A stretch of 64,000 bases of DNA from Hoyosella levis (GTDB lineage Bacteria; Actinomycetota; Actinomycetes; Mycobacteriales; Mycobacteriaceae). The notes beneath the pieces are model-generated. The model was not told the origin of the DNA. It ran no database searches and was given only the letters and a program-made list of their open reading frames with translations. Below, piece after piece: positions 1 through 8,703 of the stretch (the first letter of the stretch is position 1; every line of letters begins with the position of its first letter). A program made the translations under genes and the position numbers. The DNA lies in the NCBI RefSeq assembly GCF_026008515.1, contig NZ_BQYM01000005.1:62001-126000 (forward strand), in the 5' to 3' direction.

Positions 1-3000
1 CAGTTCGTCGGACGCAGCCTCCACCTCAACGACCCGGCGAGCAGGGGACCATTCCCGGGCCTCGGCCGACGTGGCCGATCCGCTGCCGCCACCCGCTTCC
101 GCTGAGCTCTCCAGGCGTGCTCCATCGACGTGCAGCAGCTCGCCCGGATCCACGGTCACCGTGCTCGTCCCGGGCCCGAGCCGCACGGCAGGGGAGCCGC
201 ACGGGATCGCCTCCACCACGGTCCCGGCCCGCGCCTCGGCCTCCGTCATGCTCACCGAGAACTGCAAGGTCTCCTCGCCCACCTCGAGGCGCGGCCCGTC
301 CTCACAATCGATCTCGATGATGCGCGGCGCATCGTCGCGTGCCCCGATCAGGCCGTCGCTGCTGAGCACGGCGATATCGGCGATACCAGGCGGCACGGTG
401 CTCGACAATCCGAACGGCTCGCTGGTGCGGGTCTCGCGCCAGTCAAGGATCGTCACTTCCACCGATTCGGTCATGGCCGCGGGAACGGGGATGGATACCG
501 TGCCGTTCTCCTGCTGCTCCTCGGTGAGCCGCAGCGTGGTTGTGGATTCTCCGGTGTCCACCCGCAGAACCGTCGGCTTCGCGGGCACGTCCGCGCGCGG
601 CAACGTCACCTCCACACGCTCCACCCGGTGCTCCCCGGGTAGCTCCACAGTTACCGAGGGCAGCTCGCGCGCGGCAACGCTGGAGGTGGCTGGCGCGTAC
701 CACACCGTCCTCGGATCCCCATCCGCCGCGGCGAACGCATTGCCCCGGGTGTCGCCGATGCTGCTGGGCCCCACGCCACGCGGTGACTCCTCCCCGGCGA
801 GCAGTTCCTCGAGGCGCCCGCTCTGGCGCGACCGGACAAAAACACGCGCGCTCGTGCTGGTCTCCTCGTCCGCGGTGATGCGCCGCGCCAGCACTCCCGG
901 CTCCTCTGCGGAGCGTCCCAGCGAGGGCAGGCAGATCGCCTGCACGGGCCCATCTAGGCAGGGCCGCCGCTCCGGATGCTCCTGTCCGAGATCCCACGCC
1001 GTGACCGTGGCCCCGGCCGGCGCGGGGGGCACCTCCAGGACCCGCCCGATCTCGAGCTGGCGTCCCTCCGCGCTCACCGAGAGATCCGCGATGCCGAACT
1101 GCCCGCCGAGGGAGCCATCCTCCGTGGACCGCGCGGTGATGCGTGCCCAGCTCGTCGCGCCGAGCGGCAGCGCCGCCACTACTTCTTCCCCAGCCTCGGG
1201 CACCAGCACGGTGGACGAGCCGTTCTCCGTTCTGACCTCGAGAAAGCGGACCTCTGCCCCCGCAGCGGCAGCGCTGGTGGTGATGCGCAGCACGGCCTGC
1301 TCGATCGGTTCATCGAAATCGAGCTGCAGCCACTGTCCCACCGCTGCCTCGCCACTATTGGACAGCCAGGCCGTTGCCTCGTTGCCGTCCACGGCCGCCG
1401 CGGGGCCTGATCCTGGCTGCACAGTGCCGATCTGCGTCGCATCACCGGCCGAGGAGGACACCGTGATCCCCGGCCCGATCGGCACGGCGCGGACGAGTGG
1501 CTCATCGGTGGCGTAGTCAGCGACCCTGTTGCGAGTGCGGCGCGGATCATCAGGGCCCAACGCGTGCGAGCGCTGGTGATCCACCCGGCCGAAATCGGCC
1601 TCCCGGGCCACGGGCGTGTCCGTCACGGTGATGGGCCCCACGGGCAGGCCCGCCTCCAGGGCATCCCGCGAGAGCACGTGCGGCATCGCCTCGCCTGGAT
1701 GGGCGCGCTCGTGGAGGCGCAGCAGCACCTCCGGGCCGCCCTGCACGAGGGGAACGTCCTCGGCCGCCATGGTGAACACCCCGGCCGGGAAGCTGGGGTC
1801 GGCCACGACCTCGAAGATCTCGATAGCAGGGAACCGCGGACGGGTGCCCGCGCTCGGCACCTCGATCGACCAATCGTCGTTCTCGGCATCGGACTCGGGC
1901 TGCCGGGGACCGACCAGGCCCCCGAACGCCTCCGCTCGCACCAGGCCCGGGGATCCCAGCAGCGTCTGGCGGGCGATCGCTGGCGACACCGACTGGCCGG
2001 TCACGGGGTCGATATCGTTGCGCAGCACCACATGCCGGATGCCCTGGGCCGCCAGCATCGAGGCCAGCCCGGGGGACGGCTGCCCCGCGACGAGCAGGCG
2101 CTGGACGGAATCGAGCATGCGGATGCCACCGGGCGGGATCAGCGGCACGATGTCGCGGCTGCCCCAGGGCGTGGTGGCCAGCGGTTGCAGCGGCTCGTCC
2201 CGCGTCAGGCCCCACACCTGCGAGCCGAAGGGCGCGGCCGGGACCACCAGCGCGCGCGAGGGGAGGCCTGTCTCCTCGCCCTCGGAGTTGCTGGCGAGCC
2301 ACTGCGCCGTCTGCGCCCAATAGTCCGGGATCCCCCCGTGCGCCCCGCGCGGCGCGAGCTTTCCCGTCCACACCAGCGAGGTCGCGACCGCCACGGCAAG
2401 CACGACCGCGGTGGCCACCGCCATGCTCGGCGTGCGCTCCGGATGGGCGATCGCCCTGCGCCACTCCGGCCTGGCCACCGCGCCCGGTAGCGGCGCCCGC
2501 GCGAGCAGCGCTGCCAGCCCGACCGCGAGAGGCAAGCGGATCAGGGGCTCCAGCTTGTGCACATTGCGCATCGGTGCGCCCGCGCCATCGAGGAACGTGC
2601 GCGCCAGATCGCTGATCGGCGACCCCCATCCGCCCGCGTACCCCACACCGATGCCCACCAGCCCCACGGCGAGCACCAGAACCAGTCGCCCACGGGCGGG
2701 GGAGCGCAGCGCCAGCCCCGCCAGGCCAGCCGCCGCGACAAGCCCCGTGGCGAGCACCGACACGGGCTGGGTGACCAGTATCGCCCCGGCCATGCGATCC
2801 GGGGAGATGAACGGCGTCCAGCTACCAGTGCCCCGCAGGACCTCCACCAGCGATGTCCATCGCGTTGTTGTCCCTGCTGACTCGATGTAGTCAAGGAATG
2901 GCGGGCTCACCGAGCCCAGCATGAGCAGCGGCACCACCCACCATGCGGTCGCCACGATGCCCAGGGGCACCCACCAGGCCGTGAAGCGCCACCACCGGCG

Positions 3001-3678
3001 GTCCGGGCGATGCGCGAGCCACCACACCACCGCCACCGCCGCGCCGAACGCCGTGGCCACCGCATTGATCGCGCCCATGCAGGCCACCGCGAACGCTGAC
3101 GCCGCCGCCAGTTGCCACAACGGGCGACGCGATCGACCATCGAGCGCGAGGATCACCGGGAGCAGCACCCAGGGAGCGAGCATCATCGGCGTCGTCTCCG
3201 AGGAGATCGCCCCGATCGTCGTCAGGACACGCGGCGAGCACGCGTAGGCGGCCGCGGCGATGATCCGGGAGGGACGGGTGCCGATGCCCAGGGCCTCGGT
3301 GACCCGGACAATGCCCCAGAACCCGGCGGTGAACAGGATCGCCCACCACACGCGCTGCGCCACCCACGCCGGAACCCCCAGCGCATCCGTGGCGGCGAAG
3401 AACGCGCCCTGCGGGAAGAAGTACCCATAGGCCTGGTTCTGGGTCTGCCCGAACGGGGCAAGGCTCGACCACAAGTGGCTCGCGCGATCCAGGAAGCCGA
3501 TCGGGTCCACAACAAGATCGAGCTTGGTGTCCGCGACCAGCAGGCCCGGCGCCTGCAGCAAGCTCGTGACAAGCGCGACGACGGCAACGACAAGCAGTCC
3601 CCATCGCGAGAGCGGGCGCGACGCGCGGGGTACCGCGTCCTCAGCGACGGTGGGCGCGGGATCGGATCCGGCTGCCAA
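1..3678 (-). CDS. aftD: Arabinofuranosyltransferase AftD (DUF3367), 3' end cut by window
   Basis: This is a membrane GT-C glycosyltransferase that adds alpha-(1->3) arabinofuranose branches during arabinogalactan and lipoarabinomannan synthesis. About 1226 codons are visible on the minus strand and no stop is reached before the window edge; the M. tuberculosis protein is about 1400 residues. The N-terminus carries a membrane segment followed by ADTKLDLVVDP and FGQTQNQAYGYFFP, which match the AftD N-terminal signature. The rest alternates hydrophobic segments with a large periplasmic part. The reading frame is closed upstream by a TAA at 3694-3696, so the start must lie close by; TTG at 3678 is the best candidate, 15 nt after the DUF2613 stop. 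The small-gene/aftD pair matches Rv0236A-Rv0236c. Presence of aftD implies an arabinogalactan-containing envelope. The identification is firm; the start codon is inferred. Confidence 0.9.
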   Translation of the reverse strand, partial: MAAGSDPAPTVAEDAVPRASRPLSRWGLLVVAVVALVTSLLQAPGLLVADTKLDLVVDPIGFLDRASHLWSSLAPFGQTQNQAYGYFFPQGAFFAATDALGVPAWVAQRVWWAILFTAGFWGIVRVTEALGIGTRPSRIIAAAAYACSPRVLTTIGAISSETTPMMLAPWVLLPVILALDGRSRRPLWQLAAASAFAVACMGAINAVATAFGAAVAVVWWLAHRPDRRWWRFTAWWVPLGIVATAWWVVPLLMLGSVSPPFLDYIESAGTTTRWTSLVEVLRGTGSWTPFISPDRMAGAILVTQPVSVLATGLVAAAGLAGLALRSPARGRLVLVLAVGLVGIGVGYAGGWGSPISDLARTFLDGAGAPMRNVHKLEPLIRLPLAVGLAALLARAPLPGAVARPEWRRAIAHPERTPSMAVATAVVLAVAVATSLVWTGKLAPRGAHGGIPDYWAQTAQWLASNSEGEETGLPSRALVVPAAPFGSQVWGLTRDEPLQPLATTPWGSRDIVPLIPPGGIRMLDSVQRLLVAGQPSPGLASMLAAQGIRHVVLRNDIDPVTGQSVSPAIARQTLLGSPGLVRAEAFGGLVGPRQPESDAENDDWSIEVPSAGTRPRFPAIEIFEVVADPSFPAGVFTMAAEDVPLVQGGPEVLLRLHERAHPGEAMPHVLSRDALEAGLPVGPITVTDTPVAREADFGRVDHQRSHALGPDDPRRTRNRVADYATDEPLVRAVPIGPGITVSSSAGDATQIGTVQPGSGPAAAVDGNEATAWLSNSGEAAVGQWLQLDFDEPIEQAVLRITTSAAAAGAEVRFLEVRTENGSSTVLVPEAGEEVVAALPLGATSWARITARSTEDGSLGGQFGIADLSVSAEGRQLEIGRVLEVPPAPAGATVTAWDLGQEHPERRPCLDGPVQAICLPSLGRSAEEPGVLARRITADEETSTSARVFVRSRQSGRLEELLAGEESPRGVGPSSIGDTRGNAFAAADGDPRTVWYAPATSSVAARELPSVTVELPGEHRVERVEVTLPRADVPAKPTVLRVDTGESTTTLRLTEEQQENGTVSIPVPAAMTESVEVTILDWRETRTSEPFGLSSTVPPGIADIAVLSSDGLIGARDDAPRIIEIDCEDGPRLEVGEETLQFSVSMTEAEARAGTVVEAIPCGSPAVRLGPGTSTVTVDPGELLHVDGARLESSAEAGGGSGSATSAEAREWSPARRVVEVEAASDEL

Positions 3679-3693
3679 GAACTGCGCGGCGGC

Positions 3694-3864
3694 TTAGCGG
3701 CTGCCGTACTCGGGCTGGTTGAGCAATGCAGTTTGCGCCTGCTCGGACTGATCCACCTCTGGGCGGGTGTTCTGCTCCAGCAGGCCGGTGCCCACGACGA
3801 CCAGCGCGAACGCCAGAGCGGTACCAGCCAGCGCGGCGATCGCCCCGGGGACGAGGAACTTCAT
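3694..3864 (-). CDS. Small DUF2613-family membrane or secreted protein
   Basis: This is a 56-residue protein starting MKFLVPGAIAALAGTALAF and ending QPEYGSR. It has one N-terminal hydrophobic segment that could be a signal peptide or membrane anchor, followed by a short polar tail. The start ATG at 3864 is preceded by GGAG at a good distance (GGAGTGTTTCCATG). It matches the size, sequence style and position of Rv0236A (DUF2613), directly upstream of aftD on the same strand, with about 15 nt between the stop and the aftD start. Translational coupling is likely. The molecular function of DUF2613 is not known; the conserved link to aftD suggests a role in arabinan assembly or in AftD stability. 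Confidence 0.85.
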   Translation of the reverse strand: MKFLVPGAIAALAGTALAFALVVVGTGLLEQNTRPEVDQSEQAQTALLNQPEYGSR

Positions 3865-3936
3865 GGAAACACTCCTAGGATCGGGCGCGCGGTGCAGTCC
3901 GCAACAGGATAGCGGTCCTGGACGCGTTCCCGCACG

Positions 3937-5043
3937 CTACACGCCATCCAGCATGTCCGAAGGCACGCCCAGCGCCCCGAGCAGGGTCCGCAGCTTCGCG
4001 CTCGTCTCCTCGAGCTCCGCGCGCGGATCCGAGCCCGCGACGATGCCTCCGCCGGCGAACGCGCGCGCCCGGCCCCCGCGCACCTCCGCGCAGCGGATCG
4101 ACACCATCCACTCCCCGTCGCCCCGCGCATCGCACCAACCGACCGCACCGGCATAGAAGCCCCGGCTGCCCTCGGAATCCCGGATCGCCGCGAGCGCGGC
4201 CTCATGCGGAGCGCCACCCACCGCCGGGGTCGGGTGCACGTGGAGCGCCAGGTCCAGGGCCGAGACAGCCGGATCCCGCAACGTTCCCTCGATGCGCGTG
4301 CCGAGGTGCCACACCTGCGGCGTCGCGACGACCGAGGGGCGTGGTTCCACGCGCAGCCCAGTGCATAGCGGCGCGAGCCGCTCGCGCAGCCACTCCACCA
4401 CGAATCCATGCTCGTGCGTGTTCTTCGCCGAGCTGGCCAGTTCCTCGGCCCGCTCGGCATCGATCACTGGGTCAGGGGAGCGGGGCGCGGTCCCTGCTAG
4501 CGGCCAGCACGACACCGACCGGCCCTCGCGGCGGACCAGGGACTCCGGGCTCGACCCCACCAGGAATGCGTCCGCCATGCCTGGACCGGCCGGGGAGAGG
4601 TCGGCGCAGAACCCGTTTCCCGCGTGATCGCGGGCGACCAGCGCGGCAAGCAACGCCTGCGGATCAATGCGCTCCGAGCATTCCACCTCCACCGACCGGG
4701 CCGCCACGACCTTCGCGAGCTCGCCCGCCTCGATCCGCGCCACCAATGCCGCGATCCGGCGCATGTGCTCGGCCGCGGAGGGCTGCTCGCGCGCGCCGAC
4801 GATGGCGGGCAGCGGGGGAGCCGCGGCCGGGGGCAGCCACCTGCCATCCTGGACCGTGAACCTCGCCGGAATAGTCAGGGCGCAGCGCTCGGAAAGGTCG
4901 AAGGGCAGCGCGCCGACCACTGCTGGGGCGGAACCTTCCGCGAGCGCCCGCTGCGCGTCCCCCGGTCGATCGAACACGCCGAGCCTGCCCTCGCCGATCA
5001 CGAACCGGTGGGGGCGGGACAGCACAAAAGCAGATCGATCCAC
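3937..5043 (-). CDS. entC: Isochorismate synthase (chorismate-utilising enzyme family)
   Basis: It converts chorismate to isochorismate, the entry step to salicylate or dihydroxybenzoate siderophores and to menaquinone. The C-terminal chorismate-binding fold is clear: HPTPAVGG, GSRGFYAGAVGW and GGGIVAGSDPRAELEET are the family signatures. Length is about 368 residues from the GTG at 5043; a longer frame opens at TTG 5094, but the N-terminus typical of the family (VDRSAFVLSRPHRFV) starts at the GTG. It is transcribed alone, divergently from nothing obvious, and lies just downstream of usp on the same strand. An NRPS at the far end of the window could be a siderophore synthetase, but linkage over 50 kb is only suggestive. 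MenF-type function is the alternative. Confidence 0.8.
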   Translation of the reverse strand: MDRSAFVLSRPHRFVIGEGRLGVFDRPGDAQRALAEGSAPAVVGALPFDLSERCALTIPARFTVQDGRWLPPAAAPPLPAIVGAREQPSAAEHMRRIAALVARIEAGELAKVVAARSVEVECSERIDPQALLAALVARDHAGNGFCADLSPAGPGMADAFLVGSSPESLVRREGRSVSCWPLAGTAPRSPDPVIDAERAEELASSAKNTHEHGFVVEWLRERLAPLCTGLRVEPRPSVVATPQVWHLGTRIEGTLRDPAVSALDLALHVHPTPAVGGAPHEAALAAIRDSEGSRGFYAGAVGWCDARGDGEWMVSIRCAEVRGGRARAFAGGGIVAGSDPRAELEETSAKLRTLLGALGVPSDMLDGV

Positions 5044-5133
5044 CCCCGTGAGTATTCCTGGCCGGGCCGGCAACCCCCAGGGCGGGGGAGGCAAGTGCTC
5101 GCGCGAGCTAGCGCCAGCGCGGAGCGGCCGCGG

Positions 5134-5613
5134 CTAGCCCTCGCACGGCGGCACGATCAGCACCGGCCGGTGGCAATGCTTGAGCACCTGGTCGGCGACG
5201 CTGCTATGCAGCAATGCCTTGATGCCCGTGGCGCCCCGCGTGCCCGTCACGATGATGCTCACGTCATATTCCTCGGCCGCATCGACGATGGCCGCCCACA
5301 CCGTGGTCACGGTCTCGATGCAGTGCCCCTCGCAGCGCAGCCCGGCCTCGCCCGCGAGCCGGGTGCCTTCCTCGTTGACGACGCGCGCGTCCGCGAGCGC
5401 GGCATCCTCGGCCTCGGTATCCGGGACCCAGCCAGGCTGCATGACTCCGCTCAGGCCGGAGATGCGCGCAGCCTGCCGGGAGAGTGGCTCCCAGGCGGTG
5501 ACGATGATCGCGCGGCTCGCGCTGAGGAAGTGGCCCGCGTGCCGGATGGCGCGCTTGGCATTGTCCGAGCCGTCGTAGGCGATGAGGACGAGATCCGAAG
5601 CCCCCGATGCCAT
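5134..5613 (-). CDS. Universal stress protein (UspA family)
   Basis: This 159-residue single-domain Usp protein is cytoplasmic and probably binds nucleotide. The N-terminal strand LVLIAYDGSDNAKRAI carries the conserved Asp, and the C-terminal GTRGATGIKALLHSSVADQV followed by VLIVP gives the G-2x-G-9x-G(S/T) ATP-binding motif typical of the MJ0577-like, ATP-binding branch. The ATG at 5613 has a strong GGGAGG ribosome site. It is followed by entC on the same strand with about 90 nt between, so co-transcription is possible. The usual role in this family is stress or dormancy response; the exact ligand and partner cannot be told from sequence. Confidence 0.88.
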   Translation of the reverse strand: MASGASDLVLIAYDGSDNAKRAIRHAGHFLSASRAIIVTAWEPLSRQAARISGLSGVMQPGWVPDTEAEDAALADARVVNEEGTRLAGEAGLRCEGHCIETVTTVWAAIVDAAEEYDVSIIVTGTRGATGIKALLHSSVADQVLKHCHRPVLIVPPCEG

Positions 5614-5790
5614 GATTGCCTCCCGGAACGATCAGTCTCGGTGGTCCTGGCCACAAGCCTACTCCGCTCCCTCCGCCATCGCGGCGATCTTGTCCGACGG
5701 GTTGCTCGCCGGAGCATGGCTGGACGTGTCGGCGCGAGCTGCAGCCCGGGGTGAGTAGGATCCTGCACAGTCGACGAAGGGATGGGCGCG

Positions 5791-6993
5791 ATGCTCACGC
5801 AAACCCGGACCGCGGCGCGGCTCGCCGCGCTGCTGCTGGCAGCGACCACGGCAACAGGGCTCGTGGCCTGCACCAGCGGCGACAACTCCGGCAACGGGGG
5901 AGCGGGCACCAGCGAAACGCTGTCCACTGTGACCTCCCCGGTCGCGCACACGCCCGCCCAGGGAACCGGATCCCTCGGACTGCCCTGCGGCGAGCAGGAG
6001 TTCCTGTCCCGGTTCACCACGCGCCAGAAGCTCGCCCAGATGCTCAATGTTGGCGTCACCGGCGAGGCTGATGCCCGCAGGGTCATCGAGCAGGAGCAGA
6101 TCGGCGGGTTCTTCGTCACCAGCTGGGCCGATCCCAGCTTCCTCGCCAGCGGTCGCGTCGCCGCCGTGGCGGCGGAGTCCGAGGTGCCCGTGATGGTCAC
6201 CATCGACGAGGAAGGCGGACGGGTCAGCCGCGCCAAGCACGTCATCGGCGCATCCCCCTCGGCGCGCGAGCTCGCCCGCACCCGCAGTGCCGAGGAAGTG
6301 TACGAGATCGCCCGGCAACGCGGCACCGCGCTGCGCGAGCTCGGCATCACCGTGGACTTCGCGCCCGTGGTCGACATCACCGACCAGCCTGACAACGAGG
6401 TCATCGGAGACCGCTCGTTCGGTAGCACCCCCGAAGCGGTCACCGAGTACGCCGGTGCCTACGCGCGCGGCCTTCGCGACGCCGGGGTGCTGCCCGTGCT
6501 CAAGCACTTCCCTGGGCATGGGCGCGCCACCGGAGACTCGCACGTCGAGGGCGTGACCACCCCGCCCCTGCCGGAACTGCTTGGCCATGACCTCGTCCCG
6601 TTCCGCTCCCTCATCGATACCGGGGCCGCAGTGATGGTCGGGCACCTCACCGTCCCCGGGCTCACCGAACCGGGCACTCCCGCGAGCCTCAGCCCCGCGA
6701 CGATGTCGCTGCTGCGCAATGGCGTCGGCTATGGCGCCGCCCCATTCGACGGGCTGATCTTCACCGACGACCTCGGCAGCATGCGGGCGGTCACCGACTT
6801 GTATGACATCACCGAGGCCGCGCTGCGCTCGCTGCAGGCGGGTGCTGATATCGCCTTGTGGATCTCCACTGACCGCGTCACCGATGTGCTCGACCGGCTC
6901 GAGTCCGCGGTCGCGAGCGGCGAGCTGCCGATGAGCCAGGTCGATGCATCCGTGGTGAGGATCGGCAAGGCCAAGGGGCTCGTCGACTGCTGA
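5791..6993 (+). CDS. lpqI: LpqI-like lipoprotein beta-N-acetylglucosaminidase (GH3, NagZ type)
   Basis: It removes N-acetylglucosamine from peptidoglycan muropeptides outside the cell membrane. The first 30 residues form a lipoprotein signal peptide ending in the lipobox LVAC, and a Ser/Thr/Gly linker follows. The GH3 domain has VDFAPVVDI, the substrate-binding KHFPGHGRATGDSH loop with the catalytic His, and FTDDLGS near residue 326 supplying the nucleophile aspartate. Length (400 aa) matches Rv0237 (LpqI). ATG 5791 is chosen over ATG 5782 because the AAGGG ribosome site is then correctly spaced. Its position between aftD and the TetR gene matches M. tuberculosis. Confidence 0.92.
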   Translation: MLTQTRTAARLAALLLAATTATGLVACTSGDNSGNGGAGTSETLSTVTSPVAHTPAQGTGSLGLPCGEQEFLSRFTTRQKLAQMLNVGVTGEADARRVIEQEQIGGFFVTSWADPSFLASGRVAAVAAESEVPVMVTIDEEGGRVSRAKHVIGASPSARELARTRSAEEVYEIARQRGTALRELGITVDFAPVVDITDQPDNEVIGDRSFGSTPEAVTEYAGAYARGLRDAGVLPVLKHFPGHGRATGDSHVEGVTTPPLPELLGHDLVPFRSLIDTGAAVMVGHLTVPGLTEPGTPASLSPATMSLLRNGVGYGAAPFDGLIFTDDLGSMRAVTDLYDITEAALRSLQAGADIALWISTDRVTDVLDRLESAVASGELPMSQVDASVVRIGKAKGLVDC

Positions 6994-7059
6994 GCCCGTG
7001 GGGCCGTAGCAGGGCCACCTCTCCGCGTGCCGGGGTCGCGCCGTTGTGCGCCGACCCGT

Positions 7060-7081
7060 AAACTTACCCGCGGGTAAGTTT
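7060..7081. promoter_or_regulatory. Perfect 22-bp palindromic operator upstream of tetR
   Basis: The core AACTTACCCGCGGGTAAGTT (7061-7080) is a perfect palindrome that extends one further base each side. It sits 17 bp before the tetR start, the usual place for TetR autoregulation. Degenerate copies lie at 10217, 18908 and 44954 in front of fatty-acid and redox genes. Confidence 0.8.
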
Positions 7082-7098
7082 CAACGGTGAGGGTAGTG

Positions 7099-7698
7099 AT
7101 GGCTGGTCAATCCAAGCGATTGCCGCGGGCGATCCGCGAGCAGCAAATGCTGGACGCGGCCATAGACGTGTTCGCGATGCACGGTTACCACGGCGCCTCG
7201 ATGAATGCCATCGCCGCCGAGGCAGAGATCTCCAAGCCCATGCTGTACCTCTACTACGGATCCAAGGACGAGCTGTTCGCCGCGTGCATCCGCCGCGAGG
7301 GCACCCGCTTCCTCGATGCCCTCACCGGGGCAGCCGATCCAAGCCTCACCCCGCGCGAGCAGCTCGAGCATGGCATCCGGGTCTTCCTCGGGTTCGTCAA
7401 CGCCAACCGCAAGGCATGGCGCGTGCTCTACCGGCAGGCGATGTACCAGAACGAGTTCGCTGACCTGGTGCTGAGCAGTCGTGATCGCGCGGTGGAGCTG
7501 ACCGCGCTGATCCTGCGCTCGAGCAGCAGGGACGAGCGCAGCAACGAGCAATACCGGGTCATGGCCACCGTGCTGATCGGCGCGGGGGAGGCGGTCGCGG
7601 ACCTGATCGCCGATGGGACGGCCCAGCCCGAGGACGCGGTCACCTTGCTGACCGACCTTGCCTGGCGTGGCCTAGCGGGACGCAAGCCCGTTCACTAG
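7099..7698 (+). CDS. TetR-family regulator, Rv0238-like; probable controller of the local fatty-acid genes
   Basis: This is a TetR repressor of about 199 residues. The N-terminal HTH is clear (AIDVFAMHGYHGASMNAIAA, then EISKPMLYLYYGSKDELFAA), followed by an all-helical ligand-binding domain rich in charged residues. ATG 7099 is preceded by GAGG; a GTG at 7087 in the same frame is the alternative. A perfect 22-bp palindrome lies just upstream, which is strong evidence for self-repression. Because similar palindromes precede fabG4/fadA2, fadE5 and the iron-sulfur reductase, I infer that this protein senses an acyl-CoA or related lipid and controls all of them. The position between lpqI and htdX equals that of Rv0238. 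Confidence 0.9.
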   Translation: MAGQSKRLPRAIREQQMLDAAIDVFAMHGYHGASMNAIAAEAEISKPMLYLYYGSKDELFAACIRREGTRFLDALTGAADPSLTPREQLEHGIRVFLGFVNANRKAWRVLYRQAMYQNEFADLVLSSRDRAVELTALILRSSSRDERSNEQYRVMATVLIGAGEAVADLIADGTAQPEDAVTLLTDLAWRGLAGRKPVH

Positions 7699-7772
7699 CT
7701 CGTCCCGCGCTGGAGGCCGCGAAGCCACTCCCGCGCTGAGAAGCATCGCCTGTGCCACACCACTGAAAAGCA

Positions 7773-7802
7773 CCAGCCCCAGAGGGAATCCCCTGGGGCT
7801 GG
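7773..7802. terminator. Hairpin between convergent tetR and htdX
   Basis: CCAGCCCCAG (7773-7782) pairs with CTGGGGCTGG (7793-7802), a 10-bp perfect GC-rich stem with a 10-nt loop in the gap between two convergent genes. It likely terminates both transcripts. Confidence 0.75.
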
Positions 7803-7821
7803 CGTCTTGCTAGGTGGCTGT

Positions 7822-8703
7822 CTACCGCGCCGTCACCGTGGCGGTGAGGTGCGTGTAGCCCTTCTTCGGGTGCCGCAGCGCGAGGTCCCAGCCGTTCGCG
7901 GTCTTGTCCGCGAAGACCTTGACCTTGGTGGGAAGCACCACGGGCTTGCCGAACCGGACGGTGTAGTCCACCGCGTCCGGGATACGGCCCTCGATGCTGC
8001 CGAGGGTTGCTGCCGCCGTCCACATGCCGTGCGCGATGACCGTCGGGAAGCCGAATGCCTTCGCGCCGACCTTCGAGAGGTGGATGGGGTTGCGGTCCCC
8101 GGATACCTCCGCGTAATGCGCGATCAGCGCCGGGGTCACCTTGACGCTGGTGGTGGGGAGGCCGCCATCCGCGCCCGGGGCGGTATCGGTGTGCTCCGAC
8201 CGCGGCTCGTCGCTGAGGCTGGTCCGCTGCTTGCGCAGGAAAGTGCTTGCCTGCCGCCACACCAGCTCGCCCTCGACAGTGATCTCGGTGATCAGATCTA
8301 CGAGGAGTCCGGCCCGGTGCTCCCGCAGGTCAGTGGCATGCACATCGATGGTGAGCACATCGCTGACGGCGATGGGCTTGATCTGTTCGATGCTGTTGGC
8401 CATGTGCACCATGCCCATGGCGGGCAGCGGGAAGTCCTTGGCCACGAGCAGGCTCATCACCGCGGGGAAGCTGAGCACGAACGGGTACGTCACCGGCACT
8501 GTGTTGCGCAGGCGCAGCCCGCACACCTGGTTGTAGGCCGCGAGGTTGTCGATGTCGATGCGGACGTTCTCGTTGCGCAGCACACGGTCCGGCAGGCTCG
8601 TTGCCTTGGCGCCAGGCAGCGGCAGCATGCCCGCCACGGCCTTGGCGTAGTTGCCGAGCATGCTCTGCTTGTCGAGTACCTCGATGTTGGTTGGCTTGCC
8701 CAT
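7822..8703 (-). CDS. htdX: (R)-specific enoyl-ACP/CoA hydratase or 3-hydroxyacyl dehydratase, MaoC/hotdog family (HtdX)
   Basis: This 293-residue double-hotdog MaoC-like dehydratase acts on 3-hydroxyacyl thioesters. The C-terminal hydratase-2 motif is complete: YAEVSGDRNPIHLSKVGAKAFGFPTVIAHGMW carries the catalytic Asp and His (split here as SGDRNPIH and VIAHGMW). The N-terminal half is a degenerate hotdog. ATG 8703 overlaps the fabG4 stop by one base (TGATG), so translation is coupled. With FabG4 it forms the Rv0242c-Rv0241c pair and should run the reduction and dehydration steps of a fatty-acid elongation or degradation cycle with FadA2 and FadE5. Confidence 0.9.
   Translation of the reverse strand: MGKPTNIEVLDKQSMLGNYAKAVAGMLPLPGAKATSLPDRVLRNENVRIDIDNLAAYNQVCGLRLRNTVPVTYPFVLSFPAVMSLLVAKDFPLPAMGMVHMANSIEQIKPIAVSDVLTIDVHATDLREHRAGLLVDLITEITVEGELVWRQASTFLRKQRTSLSDEPRSEHTDTAPGADGGLPTTSVKVTPALIAHYAEVSGDRNPIHLSKVGAKAFGFPTVIAHGMWTAAATLGSIEGRIPDAVDYTVRFGKPVVLPTKVKVFADKTANGWDLALRHPKKGYTHLTATVTAR

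Noticed and set aside
71-1516. A 481-codon open frame on the plus strand
   Set aside because: It is antisense to aftD, rich in Ser/Arg/Pro, with no ribosome site or motif.
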